From: Azoarcus sp. | GTDB taxonomy: Bacteria > Pseudomonadota > Gammaproteobacteria > Burkholderiales > Rhodocyclaceae | Assembly (NCBI GenBank): GCA_023230755.1 | Contig: JALNWS010000024.1 | Span: 1-30,792, forward strand | Direction of reading: 5' to 3' | Length of the DNA: 30,792 nt | In this document: piece by piece, positions 15,900 through 24,884 of the stretch | How the letters are laid out: each line of letters begins with the position of its first letter | Numbering within the stretch: position 1 is the stretch's first letter | Notes under the pieces: generated by a model | The model's input: the letters and a program-made list of their open reading frames with translations, nothing else | Told to the model about the DNA's origin: nothing | Databases searched by the model: none | Made by a program: the position numbers and the translations under genes

Positions 15900-17477
15900 G
15901 TGAAACTGAACAATCATCTAGGTGGGCAGTGGTTGCAGGGGGCAGGCGAGGGTCTTCCCCTGCATGATCCTGTAAGTGGCGAAGAGTTGGTCCGGGTGTC
16001 GTCCGAAGGGCTGGACCTTGGAGCCGGGCTGGCGTTTGCCCGCGAACAGGGGGGGAGCGCGCTGAGGGCGATGAGCTACGAGCAGCGGGCATCTCTGCTG
16101 GGCCGGATTGCAGAGGTGCTGGGCGCGAATCGCGAAGCCTATTTTGACATCTCCTTGCGCAATTCGGGGTCGACGGCGGCGGACGCCGGCTTCGATGTCG
16201 ATGGCGCGATCTTCACCCTCAAGACATATGCACGGGCCGGCAAGGCGCTGGGCGCTGCCCGCCACCTGAAGGAAGGCGGGCGCGTCGCGCTGGCCAGGAC
16301 CGACGTCTTCCAGGGCCAGCATTTCCTGAGTCCGTTGCGTGGGGTTGCAGTCTTCATCAACGCATTCAACTTCCCCGCCTGGGGCCTGTGGGAAAAAGCC
16401 GCTCCGGCGCTGCTGTCCGGTGTGCCGGTGCTGGTCAAGCCCGCCACACCCACCGCGTGGCTCACCCAGCGCATGGTCGAGGATGTGGTCGCGGCCGGCA
16501 TCCTGCCGCCGGGGGCGATCAGCATCGTCTGTGGCGCAGCGCGCGATCTGCTCGATCATGTCGATGCACGCGACGTGGTGTCCTTTACCGGTTCGGCGGA
16601 CACGGCGGCGCGCATCCGCAACCACCCGAACGTCGTGGCGCATTCGGTGCGTGTCAACGTCGAAGCGGACAGCGTCAATTCGGCCATCCTGGGGCCGGAT
16701 GCGGTCCCTGGCTGCGCCGAGTTCGATCTTGCGGTCAAGGAGATCGTGCGCGAGCTGACCATCAAGAGCGGACAGAAGTGCACCGCCATCCGTCGCATCA
16801 TGGCGCCGAAAGCCGCCGCTCCCGCGCTGGCCGATGCGGTGGCTGCGAAGCTGGCCGGCATGATTGCAGGCAATCCGCGCAGCGAAGGCGTGCGCGTTGG
16901 GCCTCTCGTCAGCCGTGCGCAACAGGCTGCGGCGCTCGAAGGGCTTGCGAAGCTCAAGATGGATGCAGCGGTGGTGTACGGCGGAAACGCGGATTTCGTG
17001 CCGGTCGATGCCGACCCCGCCGTCTCCGCCTTTGTCCAGCCCACCTTGCTGTTCTGCGACAAGGGCCTGGACGCGGAATATGTACACGATGTCGAGGTCT
17101 TCGGCCCGGTTGCGACCGTGCTGCCTTATGCCGACATCGCGGACGCTGTTGACATGGCCCGCCGTGGCGGCGGTTCGCTGGTGGCTTCGGTGTATTCGGC
17201 CGATGCCGCATTCCTGTGCGAACTGGTGCCCGCGATTGCCGATCTGCATGGCCGCGTGATGGTTGTCGACGGCGTGATCGGTAATCAGCACACCGGCCAC
17301 GGTAACGTCATGCCCACCTGTCTTCACGGCGGGCCAGGGCGCGCCGGTGGTGGTGAGGAGCTCGGCGGGCTGCGCGCATTGGCGATGTACCACCGGCGTC
17401 ATGTCGTGCAGGGCGGTCCGTCCCTGCTCGATGCCCTGAGTGAGGGCGCAGCCGATGCAGCCCTGCTGGGCGCCTGA
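15900..17477 (+). CDS. boxD: BoxD, 3,4-dehydroadipyl-CoA semialdehyde dehydrogenase
   Basis: A 525-residue aldehyde dehydrogenase of the PaaZ/BoxD group. It would oxidise the semialdehyde made by BoxC to 3,4-dehydroadipyl-CoA, with NADP+ in the known enzyme. Visible landmarks are Asn157 in NAFNFPAWG, Lys180 in LVKPATPT, FTGSADTA (229-236), the general base Glu255 and the nucleophile Cys294 in SGQKCTAIRR. There is no C-terminal MaoC hydratase domain, unlike PaaZ. The start is a GTG; two are adjacent at 15897 and 15900, and the second is better spaced from GGGAGAG. It is the first gene of the rightward unit under the BoxR control region. Confidence 0.93.
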   Translation: MKLNNHLGGQWLQGAGEGLPLHDPVSGEELVRVSSEGLDLGAGLAFAREQGGSALRAMSYEQRASLLGRIAEVLGANREAYFDISLRNSGSTAADAGFDVDGAIFTLKTYARAGKALGAARHLKEGGRVALARTDVFQGQHFLSPLRGVAVFINAFNFPAWGLWEKAAPALLSGVPVLVKPATPTAWLTQRMVEDVVAAGILPPGAISIVCGAARDLLDHVDARDVVSFTGSADTAARIRNHPNVVAHSVRVNVEADSVNSAILGPDAVPGCAEFDLAVKEIVRELTIKSGQKCTAIRRIMAPKAAAPALADAVAAKLAGMIAGNPRSEGVRVGPLVSRAQQAAALEGLAKLKMDAAVVYGGNADFVPVDADPAVSAFVQPTLLFCDKGLDAEYVHDVEVFGPVATVLPYADIADAVDMARRGGGSLVASVYSADAAFLCELVPAIADLHGRVMVVDGVIGNQHTGHGNVMPTCLHGGPGRAGGGEELGGLRALAMYHRRHVVQGGPSLLDALSEGAADAALLGA

Positions 17478-17508
17478 AGAATCCACGATTCCTAAAGGAG
17501 AGCGGTAG

Positions 17509-17976
17509 ATGACCCTCGAGAACTTCCAGTCCCTGATCGCGAAAGTGACGACCGCGATTGCCGGCAAGCCGGTTGATGCACAACTGGCCGTCTTCCTCAA
17601 TGAACGCTTCCCGGCTGACGGGCCGGACTTCCAGGCGATTGCGGCGGCCTGTCGCCAGGCGGTTGCAGCCGGATGGATGTGCGAACGCGAACACGGCGGA
17701 ATCCGCTACGGGCGCGTGATCAAGCCCTGTCCCGAGCTGAATGGTTACAGCGTTGACCTGGTCGAGATGGCCGACGTCGTCGGCCCGCAGCATGCGCACC
17801 CCAAGGGCGAGATCGACATGATCATGCCGCTCGAGGGCGAAGCGAAGTTCGACGGCCATGGTGCGGGCTGGTTCGTCTACGGGCCCGGCAGCGTGCATCG
17901 GCCGACGGTCAGCGACGGTCGTGCCCATGTGCTCTACCTGCTGCCCGAAGGCGCGATCGAGTTCACCCGCGCCTAG
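17509..17976 (+). CDS. DUF4863 protein, cupin-like, 4-hydroxylaminobenzoate lyase family
   Basis: A 155-residue soluble protein. The second half looks like a small metal-binding beta-barrel: His95, His97 and Glu101 in PQHAHPKGE, then His130 in GPGSVHRP, the layout of a cupin metal site. I recognise the family as DUF4863, whose named member is 4-hydroxylaminobenzoate lyase. The ATG at 17509 follows AAAGGAG at a good distance. It lies 31 bp after boxD and ahead of the benzoate-CoA ligase, and so is expressed with the pathway. No step of the box route needs such an enzyme; removal of a side product or action on a substituted benzoate is possible. The family call is fair, the function here is open. 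Confidence 0.75.
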   Translation: MTLENFQSLIAKVTTAIAGKPVDAQLAVFLNERFPADGPDFQAIAAACRQAVAAGWMCEREHGGIRYGRVIKPCPELNGYSVDLVEMADVVGPQHAHPKGEIDMIMPLEGEAKFDGHGAGWFVYGPGSVHRPTVSDGRAHVLYLLPEGAIEFTRA

Positions 17977-17999
17977 CGTCGAACGGATAGCCGGAGATC

Positions 18000-18032
18000 G
18001 CGCCCCTTGCCGGCATCAAGACCGGCGGGCGC
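18000..18032 (+). other. hairpin ahead of bclA
   Basis: GCGCCC/GGGCGC (18000-18005 and 18027-18032) with inner GCCGG/CCGGC (18009-18013 and 18022-18026) can form a two-step stem in the 125-bp gap before bclA. No T-run follows. A processing or stability role is possible. Confidence 0.4.
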
Positions 18033-18101
18033 GGATTCCGCAGCAAGGCAGGAGTCGTTGCGCGGCTTGCGTCGCGACCAAGAAACCGGAGGAGACAAAC
18101 A

Positions 18102-19700
18102 ATGCCCACCCTGAGTGTGGCGGACCATGCCACGAGTCCGCCCAGTATCGAGATCCCGCGCCAGTACAACGCCGCCGATGATCTCATCGCCCGCAACCTG
18201 CTCGCCGGCCGTGGTGCCAGGCTGGCCTACATCGACGACGCCGGCAGCTACAGTTACGACGAGCTCGCACGGCGGGTGAATCGTTGCGGCAGCGCATTGC
18301 GCACTGTCGCCGGTCTGCGTCAGGAAGATCGAATCCTGATGTGCGTGCATGACACGATCGAGTTTCCCTCCGTGTTTCTCGGTGCGATCAAGGCTGGGAT
18401 CGTGCCGATCGCAGTCAATACCCTGCTGACCGCGAACGACTACGAGTACATGCTCACCGACAGTCGGGCACGCATCGCAGTCGTGTCGGCCGCACTGCTG
18501 CCCTTGTTCGAGCCTTTGCTGGGCAAGGTGCCGACGCTCGAGCGGATCATTGTCGCGGGTACGGCGAACCCCGGCCCGGACAGTCTCGCGGTACTGCTCG
18601 AACAAGGCCGCGACGATTTCGAAGCGGCCTCGACGCTCGCCGACGATGCCTGCTTCTGGCTCTACTCGTCCGGCTCCACCGGCGCGCCCAAGGGCACGGT
18701 GCATATCCATTCCAGCCTGATTCAGACTGCCGAGCTGTACGCACGTCCCATCCTTGGCATCAACGAAACCGATGTCGTCTTCTCCGCAGCCAAGCTGTTC
18801 TTCGCCTACGGGCTGGGCAACGGGCTCACCTTTCCGCTCGCGGCAGGGGCCACTGCCGTCCTGATGGCGGAGCGGCCGACGCCGGCGGCGGTGTTCGAGC
18901 GTCTGCGCAAGCACCGCCCGACCATTTTCTACGGTGTTCCCACGCTGTATGCGTCGATGCTCGCCAGCGCGGACTGTCCGACCCGCGACGAGATGCGCCT
19001 GCGCGCCTGTACGTCAGCCGGGGAGGCGTTGCCGGAGGGGGTCGGCAAGCGCTGGAGCGAGCGCTTCGGCGTCGACATCCTCGACGGCATCGGATCCACC
19101 GAAATGCTGCACATCTTTCTGTCCAATCGCGCGGGGGACGTGCGCTACGGCACAACCGGAAAGCCTGTTCCGGGCTACGCCGTGCGCCTCATCGACGACG
19201 ACGGCAACGAGGTCACGGTGCCGGGCGAGCCGGGTGAGCTGCAGATCAAGGGGCTGACGTCGGCGGCCTGTTACTGGAACAACCGCGAGAAGACCCGTGC
19301 CACCTTCCAGGGGCTGTGGACCCGCAGCGGCGACAAGTACCAGATGGATGCGGACGGCTACTACGTCTATGAAGGGCGCAGCGACGACATGCTCAAGGTC
19401 AGCGGCATCTATGTCTCGCCGATCGAGGTCGAGTCCGCCCTGATCGCCCACGAGGCGGTCCTCGAGGCGGCCGTCGTCGGGTGCGAGGACGAGGACCGGC
19501 TGATCAAGCCCAAGGCTTACGTGGTGCTCAAGCCCGGACTGAAGGCCGACGATGGGTTGCGCGAGCAGCTCAAGGCGCATGTCAAGAGCGTGCTCGCGCC
19601 CTACAAGTACCCGCGCTGGATGGAGTTCGTCGAAGAACTGCCCAAGACCGCCACCGGCAAGATCCAGCGCTTCAAGCTGCGTGCCGCCGCCCGTTGCTGA
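18102..19700 (+). CDS. bclA: benzoate-CoA ligase
   Basis: A 532-residue ATP-dependent acyl-CoA ligase that activates benzoate to benzoyl-CoA via benzoyl-AMP, the entry step of the pathway. The adenylate-forming signature is YSSGSTGAPKG (188-198), followed by TSAGEALPEGVGKRW and DGIGSTEMLHIFLSN typical of benzoate-CoA ligases, GRSDDMLKVSGIYVSP at the domain hinge, and the catalytic Lys520 in PKTATGKIQR. The ATG at 18102 follows GGAGGAGAC. Length and motifs match BclA/BadA-type enzymes. Neighbours on both sides are transcribed in the same direction. Confidence 0.95.
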   Translation: MPTLSVADHATSPPSIEIPRQYNAADDLIARNLLAGRGARLAYIDDAGSYSYDELARRVNRCGSALRTVAGLRQEDRILMCVHDTIEFPSVFLGAIKAGIVPIAVNTLLTANDYEYMLTDSRARIAVVSAALLPLFEPLLGKVPTLERIIVAGTANPGPDSLAVLLEQGRDDFEAASTLADDACFWLYSSGSTGAPKGTVHIHSSLIQTAELYARPILGINETDVVFSAAKLFFAYGLGNGLTFPLAAGATAVLMAERPTPAAVFERLRKHRPTIFYGVPTLYASMLASADCPTRDEMRLRACTSAGEALPEGVGKRWSERFGVDILDGIGSTEMLHIFLSNRAGDVRYGTTGKPVPGYAVRLIDDDGNEVTVPGEPGELQIKGLTSAACYWNNREKTRATFQGLWTRSGDKYQMDADGYYVYEGRSDDMLKVSGIYVSPIEVESALIAHEAVLEAAVVGCEDEDRLIKPKAYVVLKPGLKADDGLREQLKAHVKSVLAPYKYPRWMEFVEELPKTATGKIQRFKLRAAARC

Positions 19701-19714
19701 ACCGGAGAACACTC

Positions 19715-20212
19715 ATGACCGCGATGCAGCAAGCCATCGAAATCATCAAGGACGAGCACCGCTCCATGGGGGCCGTGCTCAAGGGCCTTCAGGCCCACGT
19801 GGACGCCGTGCGGGAAGGCCGTGACAAGCCTGATTTTCCGCTCTTTCAGACCATGTTCGATTACATCGAGACCATCCCCGACCGGGTTCATCACCCCAAG
19901 GAGGACGAGTACCTGTTCAAGCTGTTGCGTCTCAGGAGTCACGCCGCGGACACCATCCTCGACGAGCTCGAGGGTCAGCATCATCTGTGCGCTTCGCTGC
20001 TCGAATCCGTGCGCAAGGCCATGGCGGCCTACCGCGAAAGCGGAGACATCGCGGGCTTCGAGCGCAGCCTCAACGCCTACGCGGAGTTCCTGTGGGAGCA
20101 CATGCGCAAGGAGGAGGAGGTGGTCATGCCGCTGGCGGAACAGCATCTTGCCGCCGAAGACTGGGAAGCGATCCACGCGGCCTTTCAGGCCAACCGGAGT
20201 CATGCCTGGTAA
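19715..20212 (+). CDS. hemerythrin-domain protein 2
   Basis: A 165-residue hemerythrin/HHE-domain protein, paralogous to the one at 7992-8579. Ligand candidates are His15, His59 and Glu63 (HHPKE), His89, His129 and Glu133, with almost the same spacing as in the first copy. It lacks the roughly 25-residue C-terminal extension of that copy. The ATG at 19715 follows CGGAGA and lies 14 bp after the bclA stop, so the two are tightly coupled; a long in-frame extension upstream overlaps bclA and is rejected. The function is unknown; oxygen buffering or iron supply for the epoxidase is an inference. Confidence 0.88.
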   Translation: MTAMQQAIEIIKDEHRSMGAVLKGLQAHVDAVREGRDKPDFPLFQTMFDYIETIPDRVHHPKEDEYLFKLLRLRSHAADTILDELEGQHHLCASLLESVRKAMAAYRESGDIAGFERSLNAYAEFLWEHMRKEEEVVMPLAEQHLAAEDWEAIHAAFQANRSHAW

Positions 20213-20220
20213 TGGCCTGC

Positions 20221-20241
20221 GACGAGGCCCGAAGCCTCGTC
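20221..20241 (+). other. 8-bp hairpin before the substrate-binding protein gene
   Basis: GACGAGGC and GCCTCGTC pair exactly around a five-base loop, eight bases after the hemerythrin stop. No T-run follows. Hairpins here often raise the level of the binding-protein mRNA relative to upstream genes. Confidence 0.5.
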
Positions 20242-20270
20242 AACACATCGAAAAACGAGAGGAGACAAGA

Positions 20271-21458
20271 ATGAACAAGGAACACGGACGCACAGCGGTT
20301 CGCAGCATCGTCGGGCTGGTTGGTGTTGCGGTTGGGGCCATGTTGCCGCTGGCTGCAGCGCACGCCGCGGAGAAGGTCAAGGTCGGCCTGATGCTGCCCT
20401 ACACCGGCACCTATGCGGCGCTGGGCACTGCGATCACCAACGGCTTCAAGCAGTACGTTGCCGAGCAGGGCGGTATGCTCGCCGGGCGCGAAGTCGAATA
20501 CTTCGTCGTCGACGATGAATCGAATCCGGCCAAGGCTACCGAAAATGCCAACAAGCTGGTCAAGCGCGATGAGGTCGACGTCCTCGTCGGCACCGTGCAT
20601 TCCGGCGTGGCGCTGGCCATGGCCAAGGTCGCGCGCGACAGCAAGACGCTGATGATCATCCCCAACGCCGGTGCCGACGAGCTGACCGGGCCGCTGTGTG
20701 CGCCCAACGTGTTCCGCACCTCCTTCACCAACTGGCAGCCGGCCTATGCCATGGGCAAGGTCGCCGCCGAGCGCGGACACAAGACGGCCGTTACTCTGAC
20801 CTGGAAATACGCAGCCGGCGAGCAGGCGGTGAATGGCTTTGCCGATGCCTTCAAAGGCGCTGGCGGCAAAGTGCTCAAGCAGCTCACGCTGCCGTTTCCC
20901 GGTGTCGAATTCCAGCCCTATCTGACCGAGATCGCCTCGCTCAAGCCTGACGCGGTGTACGTGTTCTTTGCCGGCGGCGGTGCGGTCAAGTTCGTCAAGG
21001 ACTACGACGCAGCCGGCCTCAAGAGCAGCATCCCGCTGTATTCGAGCGGCTTCCTGACCGACGGGACGCTGGGCGCCATGGGCGGCGCGGGCGAAGGCCT
21101 GCTGACGGCGCTGCAGTACGCCGACGGCCTCGATGTGGCCAAGGACAAGGACTTCCGCAGCGCCTATGCGGCAAGCTACAAGATGCAGCCGGACGTCTAC
21201 GCCGTGCAGGGCTACGACGCGGCGCAGCTGCTCAAGTCCGGCCTCGACGCGGTCAAGACCGGAAAGCTCGAGCAGGGCGCAATGATCAAGGCGATGGAGT
21301 CGGCCACGATCGATAGCCCGCGCGGTGCCTTCACCCTGTCCAAGGCACACAACCCGGTGCAGGACATCTATCTGCGCAAGGCCGAGGGGGAGGAGAACAA
21401 GGTGGTTGGCGTCGCCGCCGGAAAACTCGCCGACCCCGCCCGCGGTTGCCGCATGTAA
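20271..21458 (+). CDS. ABC transporter periplasmic substrate-binding protein, LivK-type
   Basis: A 395-residue periplasmic binding protein. Residues 1-32 form a signal peptide (basic start, hydrophobic core, likely cut after AHA). The mature protein begins AEKVKVGLMLPYTGTYAALG, the standard start of the branched-chain amino acid type (Peripla_BP_6), and keeps EVEYFVVDDESNPAKATENA and DVLVGTVHSGVALAMAKVA. It is followed by two permeases and two ATPases. In a box cluster the likely ligand is benzoate or a related aromatic acid; that is inferred from context. The ATG at 20271 follows GAGAGGAGAC. Confidence 0.92.
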   Translation: MNKEHGRTAVRSIVGLVGVAVGAMLPLAAAHAAEKVKVGLMLPYTGTYAALGTAITNGFKQYVAEQGGMLAGREVEYFVVDDESNPAKATENANKLVKRDEVDVLVGTVHSGVALAMAKVARDSKTLMIIPNAGADELTGPLCAPNVFRTSFTNWQPAYAMGKVAAERGHKTAVTLTWKYAAGEQAVNGFADAFKGAGGKVLKQLTLPFPGVEFQPYLTEIASLKPDAVYVFFAGGGAVKFVKDYDAAGLKSSIPLYSSGFLTDGTLGAMGGAGEGLLTALQYADGLDVAKDKDFRSAYAASYKMQPDVYAVQGYDAAQLLKSGLDAVKTGKLEQGAMIKAMESATIDSPRGAFTLSKAHNPVQDIYLRKAEGEENKVVGVAAGKLADPARGCRM

Positions 21459-21530
21459 GTCCGCGTCTTCACTTCCGCATCAATCCAACCGTATCCGGGC
21501 GTCGCTTGCGGCGTCCGGAGGGGAAGGCTC

Positions 21531-22397
21531 ATGGATTTCACGACGTTCCTGATACAGATTCTGAACGCGTTGCAGTACGGCCTGCTGCTGTTTCTGGTGG
21601 CAAGCGGACTGACGCTCGTGTTCGGCATCATGGGCATCATCAACCTCGCGCACGGCAGCTTCTACATGATTGGCGCCTACCTCGCGTTCGCGCTGACCAG
21701 CATGACCGGCAACCTGATGCTGTCGATTGCACTCGGCATCCCGCTGGCCTTTGCCTTTGGCGCCTTGCTTGAATGGCTGCTGTTCGCCCATCTCTACAAA
21801 CGCGACCACCTCGAGCAGGTGTTGCTGACCTATGGCCTCATCCTGATCTTCGAGGAGTTGCGCAGCATCACCATGGGCGACGATGTTCACGGCGTCGATA
21901 TTCCGGCCATGTTCTCGGCCTCCATCCCGCTGTCCGACACCTTGTCCTACCCCGTGTATCGAATCCTGATCTCGGTGGTCTGTCTCGCCCTGGCGGGCGG
22001 GCTGTGGTGGCTGATGCAGCGCACCCGGCTGGGCATGATGATCCGCGCCGGCAGTCATGACCGCGACATGGTGCAGTCGCTCGGCATCGACATCAACCTG
22101 CTCTACCGCACCGTGTTCGCGCTCGGCGTGGCGCTGGCGGCCCTGGCCGGCATGCTCGCGGCGCCGATCTCGTCGGTGTATCCGGGCATGGGCGGCAGCG
22201 TGCTGATCATCTCCTTCGTCATCGTCGTGATCGGCGGCATCGGCTCGGTGTGGGGGGCGCTGCTCGCCGCACTGCTGATCGGATTCGCCGACACCTTCGG
22301 CAAGGTGCTGGTGCCGGATCTGGCCGGTCTGGTGGTCTATCTCGTCATGGCTGCGGTACTGCTGTGGCGTCCGGAAGGCATTTTCAGGAAGGGATAG
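21531..22397 (+). CDS. ABC transporter permease, LivH-type
   Basis: A 288-residue inner-membrane permease with about eight hydrophobic segments. Family signs are GLLLFLVASGLTLVFGIMGI and INLAHGSFYMIGAYLAF near the start and FVIVVIGGIGSVWGALLAALLIG near the end. It forms the membrane channel with the LivM-type partner. The ATG at 21531 follows GGAGGGGAAGG. Six bases separate it from the next gene. Confidence 0.93.
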   Translation: MDFTTFLIQILNALQYGLLLFLVASGLTLVFGIMGIINLAHGSFYMIGAYLAFALTSMTGNLMLSIALGIPLAFAFGALLEWLLFAHLYKRDHLEQVLLTYGLILIFEELRSITMGDDVHGVDIPAMFSASIPLSDTLSYPVYRILISVVCLALAGGLWWLMQRTRLGMMIRAGSHDRDMVQSLGIDINLLYRTVFALGVALAALAGMLAAPISSVYPGMGGSVLIISFVIVVIGGIGSVWGALLAALLIGFADTFGKVLVPDLAGLVVYLVMAAVLLWRPEGIFRKG

Positions 22398-22403
22398 GAC
22401 ACA

Positions 22404-23384
22404 ATGAACCCGACAACCCAATCCCGTGTGGCGATGATCTTCAAGCTGGCGGTGCTCGCCGGCGTGATCGCCTTCCCCGTCTTCGGCTCGGCCTTCTATA
22501 CCGAGATGGTGGCCAAGGTGCTGGTGCTCGCCATCTTTGCCATGAGCCTCGATCTGCTGGTCGGCTTCACCGGCCTGGTCAGCCTTGGGCACGCGGCCTA
22601 TTTCGGTATCGCCGCGTATGCGGTCGCACTGGCCACGCCCAAGTACGACCCCGCCAACTTGTGGGTCGTCTTTCCGCTCGCGGTGCTCGCAGCGGCGCTG
22701 GCCGCATTCTTCATCGGCCTGTTCGTGCTGCGCACCAAGGGCATCTATTTCATCATGGTGACGCTGGCCTTTGCCCAGATGGCCTACTACATCTTTCACG
22801 ACACCCCGCTTGGTGGCGGCTCCGACGGCATCTACGTCAACTTCAAGCCCGACGCCACCATTGCCGGATGGACCCCCTTCGATCTCAACGAACCGCTTCA
22901 GCTCTACTACATCGTGGTACTCGCGCTGGTGGCGGTGTTCGCCTTCCTCTCGCTGGTGCTGCGCTCACCCTTCGGCCGCGTGCTGGTGGGCATCCGCAGC
23001 AACGAGCACCGCATGCAGTCGCTCGGCTACGCCACTTTCCGCTACAAGCTCGCCGCCTTCACGCTGGCAGGCGCACTCGCCGGAGTGGCGGGTTTCCTCT
23101 ACGCCGTCCTGTTCGGCTTCGTTACGCCGGAGTACCTGTCGTGGCACCAGTCGGGCAACGTGCTGATGATGGTCATCCTCGGCGGCATGGGGAATCTGGG
23201 CGGCGCGGTGCTCGGCGCCTTTGCCTTCATCGGTCTGCAGGAGCTGTTTTCAGACTGGACCAAGCACTGGCAATTGCTGATGGGCGGCGTCATCGTCGCG
23301 GCGGTACTTTTCATGCCGGGCGGCCTGTCGGCCCTGCCACGACGAATCCTGAAAGTGGTCAACGGGGAGCGCGGCAATGGCTGA
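22404..23384 (+). CDS. ABC transporter permease, LivM-type
   Basis: A 326-residue inner-membrane permease. It carries the family segments FAMSLDLLVGFTGLVSLGHA, YFGIAAYAVALATPKYDPAN and RSNEHRMQSLGYATFRYKL, the last being the contact loop for the ATPases, and VILGGMGNLGGAVLGAFAFI. The stop overlaps the start of the first ATPase gene by eight bases, a sign of translational coupling. Confidence 0.93.
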   Translation: MNPTTQSRVAMIFKLAVLAGVIAFPVFGSAFYTEMVAKVLVLAIFAMSLDLLVGFTGLVSLGHAAYFGIAAYAVALATPKYDPANLWVVFPLAVLAAALAAFFIGLFVLRTKGIYFIMVTLAFAQMAYYIFHDTPLGGGSDGIYVNFKPDATIAGWTPFDLNEPLQLYYIVVLALVAVFAFLSLVLRSPFGRVLVGIRSNEHRMQSLGYATFRYKLAAFTLAGALAGVAGFLYAVLFGFVTPEYLSWHQSGNVLMMVILGGMGNLGGAVLGAFAFIGLQELFSDWTKHWQLLMGGVIVAAVLFMPGGLSALPRRILKVVNGERGNG

Positions 23385-24177
23385 AGCAGACACGGTCATC
23401 CAGATGGCTGGGGCGGCACCGGTGACGGGCGAGGCCATGCTGGTTGCGGAAAGACTCACGCGCCGGTTCGGCGGCCTTGCCGCCAACCAGGACGTGTGTC
23501 TCACCCTTGAGCGCGGCAAGCTGCACGCCTTGCTCGGTCCCAACGGTGCCGGCAAGTCGACCTGCATCAACATGCTGTCAGGCGACCTCCCGCCGTCCGA
23601 AGGTCGCATCCTGCTCGGTGGCAAGGACATCACCGGGCTGGGCGCCGCGCAGCGTTCGCGCATCGGCATCGGCCGCAGCTACCAGCGCACCAACATCTTT
23701 CCGCAGTTCAGCGTGCTCGAGAACTGCCGGCTCGCGGCGCAGTCCCGCAACCCGCGCCCGTGGAAGCTCTTTACCGACGCCATGCACCTGTTCGATACCC
23801 TGGAGCGCGCGCGCGCGGCCATCCTTGAGGCCGGTCTGGGCGGGCGCGAGGAGCGCATTGCCGGCACCATGTCGCATGGGGAGCAGCGCCAGCTCGAGAT
23901 CGCCATGGTGCTCGCCACCGACGCCCGCGTGCTGCTGCTCGACGAACCCCTGGCGGGCATGGGCTCGGACGAGTCGGCGCAGATGGTCGAACTGCTCAGG
24001 GGGCTCAAGGAGAATCGCGCCATCCTGCTGGTCGAGCACGACATGGACGCGGTGTTTGCGGTTGCCGACACCATCACCGTGATGGTCAACGGCGTGGTGC
24101 TCGAATCCGGGCCACCGGAGCAGATTCGCAACAGCGCGGACGTGCAGACCGCCTACCTCGGAGATGGCCATGTCTGA
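23377..24177 (+). CDS. ABC transporter ATPase, LivG-type
   Basis: A 266-residue ATP-binding subunit. Walker A is GPNGAGKST (54-62), the signature is MSHGEQRQLEIAM, Walker B is VLLLDEPLAGM, and the H-loop is LLVEHDMDAVF. The first 20 residues are an extra stretch before the conserved start. The ATG at 23377 lies inside the end of the LivM-type gene; the 3' end overlaps the next ATPase gene by eight bases. Confidence 0.93.
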   Translation: MAEADTVIQMAGAAPVTGEAMLVAERLTRRFGGLAANQDVCLTLERGKLHALLGPNGAGKSTCINMLSGDLPPSEGRILLGGKDITGLGAAQRSRIGIGRSYQRTNIFPQFSVLENCRLAAQSRNPRPWKLFTDAMHLFDTLERARAAILEAGLGGREERIAGTMSHGEQRQLEIAMVLATDARVLLLDEPLAGMGSDESAQMVELLRGLKENRAILLVEHDMDAVFAVADTITVMVNGVVLESGPPEQIRNSADVQTAYLGDGHV

Positions 24178-24883
24178 TGTCCTCCTCGAAGCCCGCGAGC
24201 TTCACACCTATTACGGCGCCAGCCACATCCTGCATGGCGTCGATTTCCGCATCCACAAGGGCGAAACGCTCGGCCTGATGGGGCGCAACGGCATGGGAAA
24301 GACCACGCTGATCCGCTCCATGCTTGGTCTGGTAAAGCCCCGCCACGGTACGGTCAGCGTGCGCGGCGATCTGATGACGGGCAGCCCGACGCACAGGATC
24401 GCCCGTCAGGGCATCGCCTACGTGCCCGAAGGGCGCGGCATCTTCCCCAACCTGTCGGTGCGCGAGAACCTGCTGATGGCGGCGCGGGCCGGAGTGGATG
24501 GGCAGTGCGACTGGACCTTCGAACGTGTGATGCACACGTTCCCGCGCCTGGGCGAGCGCATCAACAACGGCGGGGGCCAGCTCTCCGGTGGCGAACAGCA
24601 GATGCTCACCATCGGTCGCGCGCTGATGACCAACCCCGATCTGCTGATCCTCGACGAGGCCACCGAGGGGCTGGCGCCGCTGATCGTGCGCGAGATCTGG
24701 CGCGTGATTCGCGAGATCCGCGACAGCGGCATCGCCACCGTCATCGTGGACAAGAACCATGCGGCGGTCACGTCGATCACCGACCGCTCGATGATCGTGG
24801 TTAAGGGGCAGGTGGTGTTTGATGGCGCCAGTGACGAGGTGCGCAATAATCCCGAATTCATACAAAAACACCTCGGAGTATGA
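24170..24883 (+). CDS. ABC transporter ATPase, LivF-type
   Basis: A 237-residue ATP-binding subunit. Walker A is GRNGMGKTT (38-46), followed by YVPEGRGIFPNLSVREN, the signature LSGGEQQMLTIGRAL, and Walker B LLILDEATEGLAP. The ATG at 24170 is preferred to the one at 24164, which is directly against the GGAG at 24160. It completes the five-gene transporter. A GTG-started hydrolase gene begins one base after its stop. Confidence 0.93.
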   Translation: MSDVLLEARELHTYYGASHILHGVDFRIHKGETLGLMGRNGMGKTTLIRSMLGLVKPRHGTVSVRGDLMTGSPTHRIARQGIAYVPEGRGIFPNLSVRENLLMAARAGVDGQCDWTFERVMHTFPRLGERINNGGGQLSGGEQQMLTIGRALMTNPDLLILDEATEGLAPLIVREIWRVIREIRDSGIATVIVDKNHAAVTSITDRSMIVVKGQVVFDGASDEVRNNPEFIQKHLGV

Positions 24884-24884
24884 A

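Noticed and set aside
15918..17600. Long leftward open frame antisense to boxD
   Set aside because: boxD has all aldehyde dehydrogenase landmarks; the opposite frame has none and crosses the boxD-DUF4863 gap.
21480..22799. Long leftward open frame antisense to the permease genes
   Set aside because: Composition rich in His, Asp, Glu, Gln and Arg is the usual mirror image of hydrophobic membrane protein codons on the other strand.
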